From Anaerosphaera aminiphila DSM 21120 (lineage in GTDB: Bacteria > Bacillota > Clostridia > Tissierellales > Peptoniphilaceae), in NCBI RefSeq assembly GCF_900129925.1, contig NZ_FQXI01000008.1, forward strand, positions 1 through 64,000: DNA of 64,000 bases. Direction: 5' to 3'. Within the stretch, counting starts at the first letter, position 1; each line of letters starts with the position of its first letter. The notes below the pieces were generated by a model that saw only the letters and a program-made list of their open reading frames with translations, had not been told where the DNA came from and ran no database searches. This document shows, in pieces, positions 35,050 through 43,223 of this stretch. A program made the position numbers and the translations under genes.

Positions 35050-36591
35050 TTATTTTTTCCAATCTTCATCCCTTATTTCATATTTCTTAATTCTGTTTAA
35101 TAACAGCGTATGAGTGACATTTAATTCTTTTGCAGCAGCTCTTATTGAGCTATTATTTCTAAGTGCCTTTAAAATAAAGTTGCGTTCAAAATAACTTACT
35201 GCAGAGTTTAAATCAGCTCCTTCTGTCATTTCTCTATTATAAACTTCACTGGTGTCAAATGTGATGTTCTCGGATTCAATTACTCCTCCATCTGATAAGA
35301 CCAAGGCCTTTTCAAGAACATTCTGCATTTCTCTAATATTTCCCGGCCAACAATAACTCTTCATCTTGTCAATTGCCCCTTGAGAAATTTCTATTTTTTT
35401 ATCTCCGTACCTCTTTGACAATACCTTTAAAAAATATTCGATTAGTACTTCTATATCCTTAGGTCTCTCTCTAATTGTTGGAATTTCTATTTTTAGTATA
35501 TTTAACTTGTAAAATAAATCTACTCTAAATTTTTTCTCCTCAATTAGCTTTTCTAAGTCTTTGCTGGTAGCTGCGATAATTCTAATGTCCAGTGGCACTT
35601 CTTCACTTGAATTCCTTGGAACTGCTTCCATCTCTTCAATAATTTTAAGGAGTCTGGATTGAATATGGTAATTCATCTCCCCAATTTCATCTAAGAAAAC
35701 TGTTCCACCATCGGCAATTTCAAGTATACCCCTCTTGCCATTTCCATTTGCTCCAATAAAGCTACCTGACTCATATCCAAAGAGTTCCGATTCTAAAAGT
35801 TCTTCAGGCATAGCTGCACAGTTAATTCCCACAAATGCCTTAGTGCTTCTATCACTGTTGGAATGTATTGCTCTGGCAAACATTTCTTTTCCCGTGCCAC
35901 TGCCTCCAACTAGGAGTACAGGACTCTCTACTTTAGATGCGTTTTTAGCCTTTTCAATACTCTCCTTAAACTTTTCATCTTCACCTACAAGGTCTTCAAA
36001 TGTTATGTAATTGTCAAAAGAATAATCCAGTGTAATTTCTTTTAATGTCAGTAAAAATCCGGAAAAAATCCTATCTTCAGAATACAAGCTGTCTACATTT
36101 AACAAGTAGTTCTTTGAGTCAAGTTCAATTTCTACATTTCTCATTGTCCCAAAATTTGATACTTCACCGCTCATTTCAATAAAATTTTTTAAATTTTCAT
36201 TTTCAATAAAGTCAAAAATACTGCTTCCAACTTTAATGTCTCTTAATGCAACTGGAACTTTATTATTAAAGTACTCTACAATGCCCTTTACGCTTAATAT
36301 CACTACTCCTTCTCTCATCAAATTTAATACTCCGCGAAGTTCAATGTCCTTTTCTTCAAAGGCCATGACGTCTACATTTTCCATGTGGTCAAATCCATAT
36401 ACGTCCTTCCATTCTTCTTCAATTTTTTGTAGAGTATTATCAGAAATATAAGGTAGTTTTAAATAAATCACGTTGCTATAAACTTCCATTGATACAATAT
36501 AGACATCATACTTTTTTAAAATGCTCAATATGTCAAAGGTAAGATGTGGTCTATTTATATGAAAGATTATTTTTATTCTTCTAATTTCCAA
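35050..36591 (-). CDS. TyrR-like AAA+ transcriptional regulator
   Basis: Enhancer-binding-type regulator. Domains: N-terminal ACT-like ligand domain (about 5-75), PAS-like segment (about 85-190), AAA+ domain with Walker A GGSGTGKEMFAR and Walker B GGTVFLDEIGEM, and a C-terminal Fis/TyrR-type helix-turn-helix SIRAAAKELNVTHTLLLNRIKKYEI. The sigma-54 contact loop, normally GAFTGA, reads GSFIGA here, so sigma-54 activation may be altered or lost, as in E. coli TyrR. Start is set at TTG 36591, 6 nt after AAGGTGG; the frame extends to a GTG at 36600. It is the first gene of the transporter-megL cluster and is its likely regulator, probably sensing an amino acid. Confidence 0.85.
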   Translation of the reverse strand: MEIRRIKIIFHINRPHLTFDILSILKKYDVYIVSMEVYSNVIYLKLPYISDNTLQKIEEEWKDVYGFDHMENVDVMAFEEKDIELRGVLNLMREGVVILSVKGIVEYFNNKVPVALRDIKVGSSIFDFIENENLKNFIEMSGEVSNFGTMRNVEIELDSKNYLLNVDSLYSEDRIFSGFLLTLKEITLDYSFDNYITFEDLVGEDEKFKESIEKAKNASKVESPVLLVGGSGTGKEMFARAIHSNSDRSTKAFVGINCAAMPEELLESELFGYESGSFIGANGNGKRGILEIADGGTVFLDEIGEMNYHIQSRLLKIIEEMEAVPRNSSEEVPLDIRIIAATSKDLEKLIEEKKFRVDLFYKLNILKIEIPTIRERPKDIEVLIEYFLKVLSKRYGDKKIEISQGAIDKMKSYCWPGNIREMQNVLEKALVLSDGGVIESENITFDTSEVYNREMTEGADLNSAVSYFERNFILKALRNNSSIRAAAKELNVTHTLLLNRIKKYEIRDEDWKK

Positions 36592-36827
36592 ATGAACCAC
36601 CTTAATTTTGAAATTTTAACAGAAATTTGCTAAAATCTTGTAATTTCGGAATGATTTTAAACCACAAATGCCATTTAATTTAGACTTTGGTTTGAATTCA
36701 TTCCTGTATAAGTGATTATACACCATGACCACTATAAATTTCCACTCTTTTTGTAAAATAATTTAATAATTTATCACAGCACTGTTAATTGATAAATCCT
36801 ATCCTTTAAAACTCTATACAAAAAAAT

Positions 36828-36851
36828 AAAACTAACATCTAAGTTAGTTTT
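36828..36851. repeat. Hairpin copy 1 (AAAACTAAC...GTTAGTTTT)
   Basis: A 9-bp perfect stem with a 6-nt loop, nearly identical to the hairpin at 37207-37230 that overlaps the folA stop codon. The two copies bound a structured noncoding segment. Confidence 0.75.
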
Positions 36852-37206
36852 CAGAGTGAAGACAAATACTGCAAATTATTTTTATTGCATCTTTCCTATA
36901 AAAATAATTAACTTTGGAACTTTAATAAACTTTAAAATTAAAAAACAACTAAACTTATTAATCCACCCAAAAGCGTTTCAGAGGTGTAGCAGTAAATTCT
37001 ATCCTCTCGCTAATGCTCGTGGAGAATTCTTGCATAAAATCTATTGCGAAATCGCGGATTTCTATAGATTGTTAAATGGGAGGGTTTGGGAGGGCATGAG
37101 GAGAAATCGCAATCTCCTTCGCCCTCCCAAAAATTTTAAAAATTAATTTGAAATTAAATGAAAAACATAGATAACATTATGTTTATTTATACTTTATCAA
37201 CAGTCT
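36852..37206. other. Structured noncoding element upstream of the TyrR-like regulator / downstream of folA
   Basis: This 355-bp segment has higher GC in its 3' half than its surroundings and at least three hairpins: one around 36995-37028; AATCTAT/ATAGATT at 37038-37044 and 37064-37070; and a strong one with GGGAGGGC at 37088-37095, GCCCTCCC at 37121-37128 and further pairing inside. A 96-codon open frame spans it (36856-37146) but has no ribosome binding site and follows the hairpins, so I do not call it a gene. It may be an interspersed repeat or a structured RNA. The segment 36601-36827 further upstream contains a possible -10 TATAAT (minus, 36715-36720) for the regulator gene and little else. 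Confidence 0.5.
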
Positions 37207-37230
37207 AAAACTAACATTTATGTTAGTTTT
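37207..37230. terminator. Hairpin copy 2 at the folA 3' end
   Basis: AAAACTAAC (37207-37215) pairs with GTTAGTTTT (37222-37230). The folA stop codon lies inside it. On the minus strand it is followed by TTTTAGA, a weak terminator; on the plus strand TTTTTTCTTTT follows. Confidence 0.6.
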
Positions 37231-37741
37231 TTCTTTTATAATCTACATATTGAAATTTTAGCCCATTTTCAACTTTCACTTCAGACTCCTGCACAACTTC
37301 CCAATCGCTGTCTTCATCTAAGTTGATCATTGAAGTGTCACTTCTTTCAAAGCTCTTAAATATTTTTGTTATGTATGCCTTGTCGCACCTATCATATAAT
37401 AACTTAACTAATTGACCACCACCAATTACAAAAATCGTCTTTTTATTATCTCCATTTATTTTATCTAAGAGTAAATCCAATTCCTCTACACTTCGAACAA
37501 TGTAGTTTCCCTCTTTAATTTCTCTTTCTCCCCTGGTAAATACTATATTTATTCTTCCTTCTAAAGGTTCTCCGTTAGGTAAAGCCTCAAGCGTTCTTCT
37601 ACCCATCACTATTATATTGCCATAGGTCATCTCTTTAAATCTCTTTAAATCGTCTTTTATTCTAACTAACATATGGCCATCAACACCTATTGCCCAATTT
37701 TCATCTGCAGTAAATAATAAACTCATGCTCTTGTGCTCCAT
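37223..37741 (-). CDS. folA: Dihydrofolate reductase
   Basis: NADPH-dependent reduction of dihydrofolate to tetrahydrofolate. The 172-residue product has the family blocks ENWAIGVDGHMLVRIKDDLKRFKEMT, NIIVMGRRTLEALPNGEPL and the C-terminal half FVIGGGQLVKLLYDRCDKAYITKI. The usual acidic active-site residue around position 30 is seen as Asp in IKDDLKRFK. GAGGAG precedes the ATG at 37741. It stands apart from other folate genes. thyA, its common partner, is not in the window. Confidence 0.93.
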   Translation of the reverse strand: MEHKSMSLLFTADENWAIGVDGHMLVRIKDDLKRFKEMTYGNIIVMGRRTLEALPNGEPLEGRINIVFTRGEREIKEGNYIVRSVEELDLLLDKINGDNKKTIFVIGGGQLVKLLYDRCDKAYITKIFKSFERSDTSMINLDEDSDWEVVQESEVKVENGLKFQYVDYKRKN

Positions 37742-37787
37742 TTTTTAACACTCCTCTCTAAAATTTTACCTCATATATTTAAACAGT

Positions 37788-38105
37788 CTATTTTTTTGAA
37801 TATTTTTTTTGAACTATAATTAAATTTATAATTGCAGCGGCTATGGAAAGTATAAATATTAGATTTCCCATTTTTTCAATTTTCAAAAAATAACTTACTC
37901 CTAAGGCTGCCATTCCAAAACCTATAAAATATATTACAAAAGAAAACTCTTCACAATATTTATCTCGCTCTTTTTTCTTTACATTTTTATATAAAAAAGG
38001 TCTTAACAGTTCAATTTTGTGGTTCTTTCCTATTAATCTTCCTCCATAAAAAAATATAACTCCCAAAACTATGAATATAATAGCTATTATTGATGTACTG
38101 TCCAT
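37788..38105 (-). CDS. Small membrane protein, DUF3784-like
   Basis: A 105-residue protein with three hydrophobic segments (about 5-23, 54-73 and 80-98) and a basic loop FLYKNVKKKERDKYCEE between the first two. The pattern resembles DUF3784-type proteins of Firmicutes, but I hold this only loosely. AGGGGGA precedes the ATG, and an extended -10 TGATATAAT lies 36-44 nt upstream of the start codon. The function is unknown. It is probably co-transcribed with folA, since no terminator separates them. Confidence 0.65.
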   Translation of the reverse strand: MDSTSIIAIIFIVLGVIFFYGGRLIGKNHKIELLRPFLYKNVKKKERDKYCEEFSFVIYFIGFGMAALGVSYFLKIEKMGNLIFILSIAAAIINLIIVQKKYSKK

Positions 38106-38140
38106 CTTTTTCCCCCTAAAAAAATATAAACTCTGGTTAA

Positions 38141-38149
38141 ATTATATCA
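38141..38149 (-). promoter_or_regulatory. Extended -10 promoter
   Basis: Minus-strand TGATATAAT upstream of the small membrane protein gene starting at 38105; -35 is weak. Confidence 0.6.
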
Positions 38150-38277
38150 CAACTAATAAATTCATAAATAATTTAAAAAAATAACTTATTAGATTTAAAT
38201 ATTTGTTTTAAATTATTTATAGTATATACTAAATAAACTCGCTTCTTTTTAAACATAATATTATAATTGTATGTAAT

Positions 38278-38335
38278 AAAAAACCGACCTTTAATTCTTG
38301 GATTTAATTCCAATTTTAAGGTCAGTTTTATTTTA
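38278..38335 (-). terminator. Terminator of the PadR operon
   Basis: On the minus strand an outer stem (AAAACTGACCTTAAA with TTTAAAGGTCGGTTTT, one G-T) encloses an inner stem TTGGA/TCCAA and is followed by TTTTTTATT. Confidence 0.85.
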
Positions 38336-38344
38336 CACTTCAAA

Positions 38345-39418
38345 TTATCTATTCTCTTTTAATACTATAATTTTCACCATTTGATCTATTGCAAAGGCTA
38401 ATATATAAATTACGGGAGCAATGTACCATGAGCCAAAGAAAAATCCAACTCCCAAGAAAATTGCCGTTGCCAACATAAATATTATTCCTGTAAATGGGCT
38501 TTCTTTTTCTTCTATATCTTTATTACCTTTTGAATATTCAAATATTCCTTCAATTTCTGCTAATTTTTCAACTTTTTCTTCTAAAAATCCAAGTCTTAAG
38601 CCTGATGTTATAAATATAGCAACTCCTATTGCCACCGGAATAAATAAGGCTATCATCTCTGCTGTTTCACCTAAATTTTTGGACTCCATATAATTTGTCG
38701 CTACAACCCCTGCCATACATAGAGCTACACCTGTTGCTATTAAAATTCCAAATTTTGGTTTGTATTCATCTAAATTTTTTAGCGATTCTTTAAATTCACC
38801 TGAGGCGTTTATATAATTTATCTTAGAATTTTCTCCTCCACGACTTTCAAAAATCCCCTCAATTTCTCCCAGTTTTTTTACTTTTTCTTCTAAAAAACTA
38901 AATTTTAAACCTGAGGTTATAAATATGGCAACTCCTATTGCAACTGGAATAAACAGTCCTGCAAGTGATAGTGTTTCGCTTAAGTTTCTTGACTCAATAT
39001 AGTTCATTATTACTACTCCAATAATGCAAAGAGCCACGCCCACTGCTATTAAAATTCCAAATTTCGGTTTATATTCATCTAATTCTCTTTGATAGTTTTT
39101 AAATTCATCAGAGGCATTTATATAGTTTTCCTTAAAATTTTCTCTTCTCTTTTTATTTTCTTTATTTGATGATTCACTTTCACTGCCGCTATAATTACTT
39201 TCACTGTCTACTATTCCATATTCTTTTTTTATTTCTTCAATACTTCCAAATTCACTTACTATTCTTCCAAAGGCCTCATCTTCACTTAGTCCACTTTTTA
39301 TTAAATCCTCATATTTATCTGTTAAATTTTCAATTAATCTGGACTTTAATTTTGCCATCTCCTCTGTCTTGGGAAGGCTTAAAAACATATTATCTATAAA
39401 AACTATAATTTTATCCAT
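38345..39418 (-). CDS. PadR-linked membrane protein with internal tandem duplication
   Basis: A 357-residue protein. Residues 1-70 (ENLTDKYEDLIKSGLSEDEAFGRIVSEFGSIEEIKKE) resemble the HAAS/DUF1700-like cytoplasmic domain (permease prefix domain) often encoded beside PadR regulators. Then come two tandem copies of about 103 residues (98-200 and 201-303), each with two membrane helices and ending FLEEKV-KLxEIEGIFE, and finally two more helices (about 309-350), giving six in all. The gene starts inside the last codons of the PadR gene. PadR pairs of this kind commonly respond to membrane or antibiotic stress; that is family knowledge, not shown here. Confidence 0.8.
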   Translation of the reverse strand: MDKIIVFIDNMFLSLPKTEEMAKLKSRLIENLTDKYEDLIKSGLSEDEAFGRIVSEFGSIEEIKKEYGIVDSESNYSGSESESSNKENKKRRENFKENYINASDEFKNYQRELDEYKPKFGILIAVGVALCIIGVVIMNYIESRNLSETLSLAGLFIPVAIGVAIFITSGLKFSFLEEKVKKLGEIEGIFESRGGENSKINYINASGEFKESLKNLDEYKPKFGILIATGVALCMAGVVATNYMESKNLGETAEMIALFIPVAIGVAIFITSGLRLGFLEEKVEKLAEIEGIFEYSKGNKDIEEKESPFTGIIFMLATAIFLGVGFFFGSWYIAPVIYILAFAIDQMVKIIVLKENR

Positions 39419-39743
39419 TGTACTCCTCCATAAAGTTATTTATTACTTCTCTAGTCAATTTCCACTCTTCAACTTTTTCTCTTAAATAAATTTTTCCAAG
39501 TTCAGTTATTTTAAAATAAGTTCTCGCTCTTCCAAAGGTCTTCGTACCATCATAGGACAATATGTATCCCTTTTTTTCCAAGCGGTTTAGAGCTGAATAG
39601 AGTGTTGTTTCTTTTATTGTATAATTTCCATCTGATATTTTTTCTATTGTTTGAGATATGGCATATCCATAATTATCTTCACTATTTAATATTGAAAGGA
39701 TAATTATATCGTTATAACCTCTCATAATATCACTTGAAATCAT
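39411..39743 (-). CDS. PadR family transcriptional repressor
   Basis: A 110-residue winged-helix regulator with the PadR pattern: IMRGYNDIIILSILNSEDNYGYAISQTIEKISDGNYTIKETTLYSALNRLEKKGYI, then the wing GRARTYFKITELGK. It is of the short PadR-s2 type with a small C-terminal dimerisation helix. AAGGAG lies 8 nt before the ATG. It overlaps the downstream membrane-protein gene by 8 nt. A long inverted repeat overlaps its own promoter, which points to autorepression. Confidence 0.92.
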   Translation of the reverse strand: MISSDIMRGYNDIIILSILNSEDNYGYAISQTIEKISDGNYTIKETTLYSALNRLEKKGYILSYDGTKTFGRARTYFKITELGKIYLREKVEEWKLTREVINNFMEEYNG

Positions 39744-39763
39744 TTTATCACTCCTTTTACTTC

Positions 39764-39805
39764 ACCTGTCATAGTAATTATATATAAAGTACTACGACAG
39801 GTCAA
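39764..39805 (-). promoter_or_regulatory. PadR promoter with overlapping operator dyad
   Basis: Minus-strand -35 TTGACC (39800-39805), 17-bp spacer, -10 TATAAT (39777-39782). An inverted repeat with 13-bp arms, 39764-39776 and 39790-39802, pairs ACCTGTCATAGTA with TACTACGACAGGT (one mismatch) and brackets the -10. This is the layout expected for a repressor that shuts off its own operon; PadR is the obvious candidate to bind it. Confidence 0.75.
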
Positions 39806-39851
39806 GTAATTTTTGACAAGTTCTTTACTTTAAAAATACACTCTCTTTACA

Positions 39852-39879
39852 TTGACATGCTATATTTTACTTAGATACA
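39852..39879 (+). promoter_or_regulatory. Alkaline phosphatase promoter (TTGACA)
   Basis: -35 TTGACA (39852-39857) with a GATACA -10 (39874-39879) 16 bp downstream. The PadR operator lies only about 50 bp upstream, so cross-control is possible. No phosphate-box repeat is obvious. Confidence 0.5.
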
Positions 39880-39896
39880 AATTAAGGAGGATATAC

Positions 39897-41513
39897 ATGA
39901 AATTTATTAAAAAACTTTTTACTACCGCACTGGCAATATTTACTTTACTTCCCAGCATTGCATTTGCTGAAAAAGCAGACTATGGAAGTGCAAAAAACAT
40001 TATTATAATGATACCTGATGGAATGAATGTAGAATCTCTTACTACCGCAAGGTGGATGACTGATGATTACACACTCACTCTGGACTCTATGGCAACAGGT
40101 CTTGTGAGAACTAACAATGCAAATACACCTATTGCAGATTCTGCACCTGCTGGAACTTCTATGGCAACGGGAATAAAAACAGAGTCTCCATATATAGGAA
40201 CTTACCCATCAAGTGCAGGTATGCCCGGTGCTGAAACTTTTGAAGAAAATCGCTCTAATATGCCAATAGCAAATGTGCTAGAGGGTGCAAAAAGCCTTGG
40301 AAAGTCCACAGGCATTATATCTACTTCCAACATACAACACGCAACTCCTGCCGACTTTTCAGCCCACCATTTAGACAGAAATGCCTATGAGGAAATTGGC
40401 GAACAGCAAGTGTACCAAAATATTGACGTTGTACTGGGTGCAGGCTCTCAATATTTAGAAGGTAAAAACAGAGCTGACGGTGAAGATTTAGTTAAAGAAA
40501 TAAAGTCTCTTGGATATGGCTATGTAACCAGTCCCAGTGAACTTGAAAATTTTTCAGGAGATAAATTATGGGGAATGTTTGGCGAATCTGAACTCAGCTA
40601 CGAAATAGACAGAGACCCCAAAAAAGAACCTTCTCTTGCCGAAATGACTGACAAAGCTTTAAATGTACTTTCCAAAAATAAAGATGGATTTTTCTTAATG
40701 GTGGAAGGCTCTAAAATAGATTGGGCTGCTCATGCAAATGACCCTGTTGGAGTTAAGTCAGATATTATAGCCTTTGACGAAGCGGTAAAAGTTGCAAGAG
40801 ATTTTGCCGACAAAAATAAAGATACAGTAATTGTCTGTGCAGCTGATCACGGCACAGGAGGAATGACTTTTGGAAATAACAACATAGCTAAGGGCTATGA
40901 CAGAGAACCCTTAGATAGTTTTACAAAGTATATTAAAAATGCAAAAATAACAGGTCAGGGCTTTGAAAGTAAAATTAATTCTGACAAGTCCAACATAAGA
41001 GAACTATTCCTTGAAAATTACAATATTGACGATATTACTGACAAAGAAATTGAAAGTATTAAATCAGCTAAAGATGTTCAAGAAGCAGTTGGAAAAATTG
41101 TAAGTTCCAGAGCAAATATAGGTTGGACTACTGGTGGTCACGTTGGAGGAGATGTGGCGCTATACTGTTATTCTACTGACCCTAACGCCGAAATAATTTC
41201 AGGAACTGTGCACAATTCAGACATTGGAAAATATATGGAAGACTTATTTAATTTAAACTTGAAAGAACTAACTGATAAATTGTACTTGCCTGCTAGAGAA
41301 AAATTTGAAGAAAAGGGTGCAACTGTAGAATATGATAATTCCGAAAAATCAAATGCTGTTCTAAAGGTTACAAAAGATAATATAACCATTGAATTTCCAA
41401 TGTATAAAAACTATGGAATAAAAGATGGCAAAAAAATAGAACTAGGGGGCTTAGTAATACACAACGGTGAAAAAGTTTATGTGCCTCAAAGTGCACTGGA
41501 TTTAATTTCTTAA
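39897..41513 (+). CDS. phoA: Secreted alkaline phosphatase
   Basis: A 538-residue exported phosphomonoesterase. The start is ATG 39897 after AAGGAGG (39882-39888); the upstream open frame is not used. A classical signal peptide MKFIKKLFTTALAIFTLLPS ending AFA-E is present. The alkaline phosphatase fold shows MIPDGMN (metal Asp), the nucleophile Ser in IADSAPAGTSMATG, HATPADFSAHH, EGSKIDWAAHANDP (metal ligands), CAADHGTGGM and GWTTGGHVGGDVALY (C-terminal His ligand). A C-terminal extension of about 60 residues (VTKDNITIEFPMYKN...GEKVYVP) resembles a copper-amine-oxidase-like beta domain. The product may stay wall-associated. Confidence 0.93.
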   Translation: MKFIKKLFTTALAIFTLLPSIAFAEKADYGSAKNIIIMIPDGMNVESLTTARWMTDDYTLTLDSMATGLVRTNNANTPIADSAPAGTSMATGIKTESPYIGTYPSSAGMPGAETFEENRSNMPIANVLEGAKSLGKSTGIISTSNIQHATPADFSAHHLDRNAYEEIGEQQVYQNIDVVLGAGSQYLEGKNRADGEDLVKEIKSLGYGYVTSPSELENFSGDKLWGMFGESELSYEIDRDPKKEPSLAEMTDKALNVLSKNKDGFFLMVEGSKIDWAAHANDPVGVKSDIIAFDEAVKVARDFADKNKDTVIVCAADHGTGGMTFGNNNIAKGYDREPLDSFTKYIKNAKITGQGFESKINSDKSNIRELFLENYNIDDITDKEIESIKSAKDVQEAVGKIVSSRANIGWTTGGHVGGDVALYCYSTDPNAEIISGTVHNSDIGKYMEDLFNLNLKELTDKLYLPAREKFEEKGATVEYDNSEKSNAVLKVTKDNITIEFPMYKNYGIKDGKKIELGGLVIHNGEKVYVPQSALDLIS

Positions 41514-41523
41514 TAAACTTCCT

Positions 41524-41563
41524 AAAAAAGTAAGGCTTGAGCTATCTCAAGCCTTACTTTTTT
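41524..41563. terminator. Bidirectional terminator (alkaline phosphatase / corA)
   Basis: GTAAGGCTTGAG and CTCAAGCCTTAC form a perfect 12-bp stem with a 4-nt loop; A and T runs on both sides make it work for both converging genes. Confidence 0.93.
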
Positions 41564-42506
41564 ATAATATTTTCTTTTTCTTTAAAATCAGTATTGAAAT
41601 AATTATGCTCAAAGCCATTATTCCAAGGGCTATATAATAGCCATGTTCATTTTGCAACTCCGGCATATTTTTAAAGTTCATTCCATAAAGTCCCGTTATT
41701 ACAGTAAGTGGTGTGGCTATAACTGTAAACACTGTAAGTTTATTAATTAAGTCATTTGTATGAGATGTGACACTACTGTCATAGAGCTCCATTAAACTTT
41801 CAGACATTTCATAGACATCGTCAGAGTACTCATATAATTTGTTTATTCTGGCATCTAAGTTGTGCAAATACCTCATATATTCCTTAGAAAAAAATTCATT
41901 ATCATTTAAAATTAGTTGATCTCCCACATATAGCAATTGTCGATTTAGCTTTTGAATTAAAAAACTCTTGTTTTTTATTGATACAATGCTATCCAGTTCA
42001 AAGTTGTTGTGGTCTGCTAAAATTTGATTTTCTATTTCTGCCAAGTCAGATTCAAAAATTGACAGTGATTCAAACATTTTAGAAAATACTCTATTTAAAA
42101 ATTGGTAGTATATAAATACCATTGTATTTATTCTATTTATAGTAAACTCCGGCATCATAATTTCACTTATAATCCCCTTAATAAACTTTTCATATAAGTA
42201 CTTTTCCCTATTTGAAATAATTATTATAATATTTTTATAGAGTATTAAATGTACTTTTTCAAAGGTAAATTTTTTATTATGTATTTCATAGTATACGAAG
42301 TTTAAAATACTAAATTCCATTAGGGATTCAAAGTGGATTTCTTCTGTAGTTTCTGCATATTTTTTATAATATCTTTCAAAGTTTGGAATTTTTTTAGCTA
42401 CTTCTTTAAAATCCTCTATATTTGAAATAATAAAATATTGATTTTCCATTTTAAATTCTTCAATATTTTCTTCTATTTTTTTATTTGTCAGATCATATAT
42501 CTTCAT
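41562..42506 (-). CDS. corA: CorA family divalent cation transporter
   Basis: A membrane channel for Mg2+ (or Co2+/Ni2+/Zn2+) of about 314 residues. The C-terminal two helices carry the selectivity motif YGMN (in GLYGMNFKNMPE), and the long cytoplasmic N-terminal part is helical with the usual FxRVxSKMFESL-type stalk. ATG 42506 (MKIYDL) is chosen because AAAGGGTGG lies 6-7 nt before it; the longer frame begins at 42536. The short CorA-like form may favour ions other than magnesium. It is monocistronic. Confidence 0.88.
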   Translation of the reverse strand: MKIYDLTNKKIEENIEEFKMENQYFIISNIEDFKEVAKKIPNFERYYKKYAETTEEIHFESLMEFSILNFVYYEIHNKKFTFEKVHLILYKNIIIIISNREKYLYEKFIKGIISEIMMPEFTINRINTMVFIYYQFLNRVFSKMFESLSIFESDLAEIENQILADHNNFELDSIVSIKNKSFLIQKLNRQLLYVGDQLILNDNEFFSKEYMRYLHNLDARINKLYEYSDDVYEMSESLMELYDSSVTSHTNDLINKLTVFTVIATPLTVITGLYGMNFKNMPELQNEHGYYIALGIMALSIIISILILKKKKIL

Positions 42507-42574
42507 AAAACCACCCTTTATTTTTAATGTATTCATTTCTTATTTTCTCACAAATACCAATATAAAACAGCAAA

Positions 42575-42598
42575 AAAGTGAAAACTTTCGTTTTCACT
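42575..42598 (-). terminator. Terminator of V-type ATPase operon
   Basis: AGTGAAAA and TTTTCACT form a stem with T run TTTTTTG on the minus strand; the stop codon of the last operon gene lies inside it. Confidence 0.8.
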
Positions 42599-43223
42599 TT
42601 TTTATTTTTTTATTTTTTCTGTCTTTTACTTTTTTCAATCTAAAGAAATCTTCTCTGTCTTTTTCTGAAAGTGTGTCTTCTATTTCTTTAACTATTTCTA
42701 TATATCTTGGAATTTGAATTTTATCCAAGGCATTTGCTCTTTTTTGTGTCTTTTTTATTTCCTGAGCAAGCCTAAATACACTTGTCTCTATTTGCGCCAA
42801 GTCATATATTAAATACCTTATATTACTCATATTTTCAGATGCTTCGTCAAAGGCAGTAGTTGTGTTGTGAATTGAATACTCTGTTTTTAAGGACTCCCTC
42901 TTGTATTTTATTCTGGGGATTTCCACTCCCATTACAGATTTAGAAATTATCTCATAGGGTTCTTCTTCACTTGCTGAGTATGATATATTATACATTTCTT
43001 CTGAGCCCATTGTAACAACTGCATTTTCAAATGCACTGTAGGCAACGGCAAATTCACGCTCAATGTTTTTTTGAATTTCTTGGGCTTCTTTGTTTAAGTC
43101 CATCATTTCCTTTATTAGTACTGTCCTCTTTTTGTCTAAGAGTTCATAGCCTTTTTTTGCCAAGTTTAAAGAAGTCTTTGTTGATATTAAATTGGCCTTA
43201 GTTGGAACTATTTTATTTGCCAT
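42594..43223 (-). CDS. atpD: V-type ATP synthase subunit D
   Basis: Central stalk subunit D of the A/V-type ATPase, a 209-residue mostly coiled-coil protein. The family N-terminus [33 protein letters not shown] and the C-terminal [43 protein letters not shown] are both clear. It is the last gene of the operon and overlaps subunit B by 11 nt. It couples rotation of the membrane ring to the A3B3 head. Confidence 0.95.
   Translation of the reverse strand: MANKIVPTKANLISTKTSLNLAKKGYELLDKKRTVLIKEMMDLNKEAQEIQKNIEREFAVAYSAFENAVVTMGSEEMYNISYSASEEEPYEIISKSVMGVEIPRIKYKRESLKTEYSIHNTTTAFDEASENMSNIRYLIYDLAQIETSVFRLAQEIKKTQKRANALDKIQIPRYIEIVKEIEDTLSEKDREDFFRLKKVKDRKNKKIKK

Noticed and set aside
35028-36827. 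Possible -24/-12 sigma-54 promoter (TGGCATTTGTGG near 36670, minus)
   Set aside because: The second GC of the -12 element is missing at the required spacing.
36856-37146. 96-codon open frame in the structured element before folA
   Set aside because: No ribosome binding site, runs through strong hairpins and has no protein-like domain; treated as noncoding.
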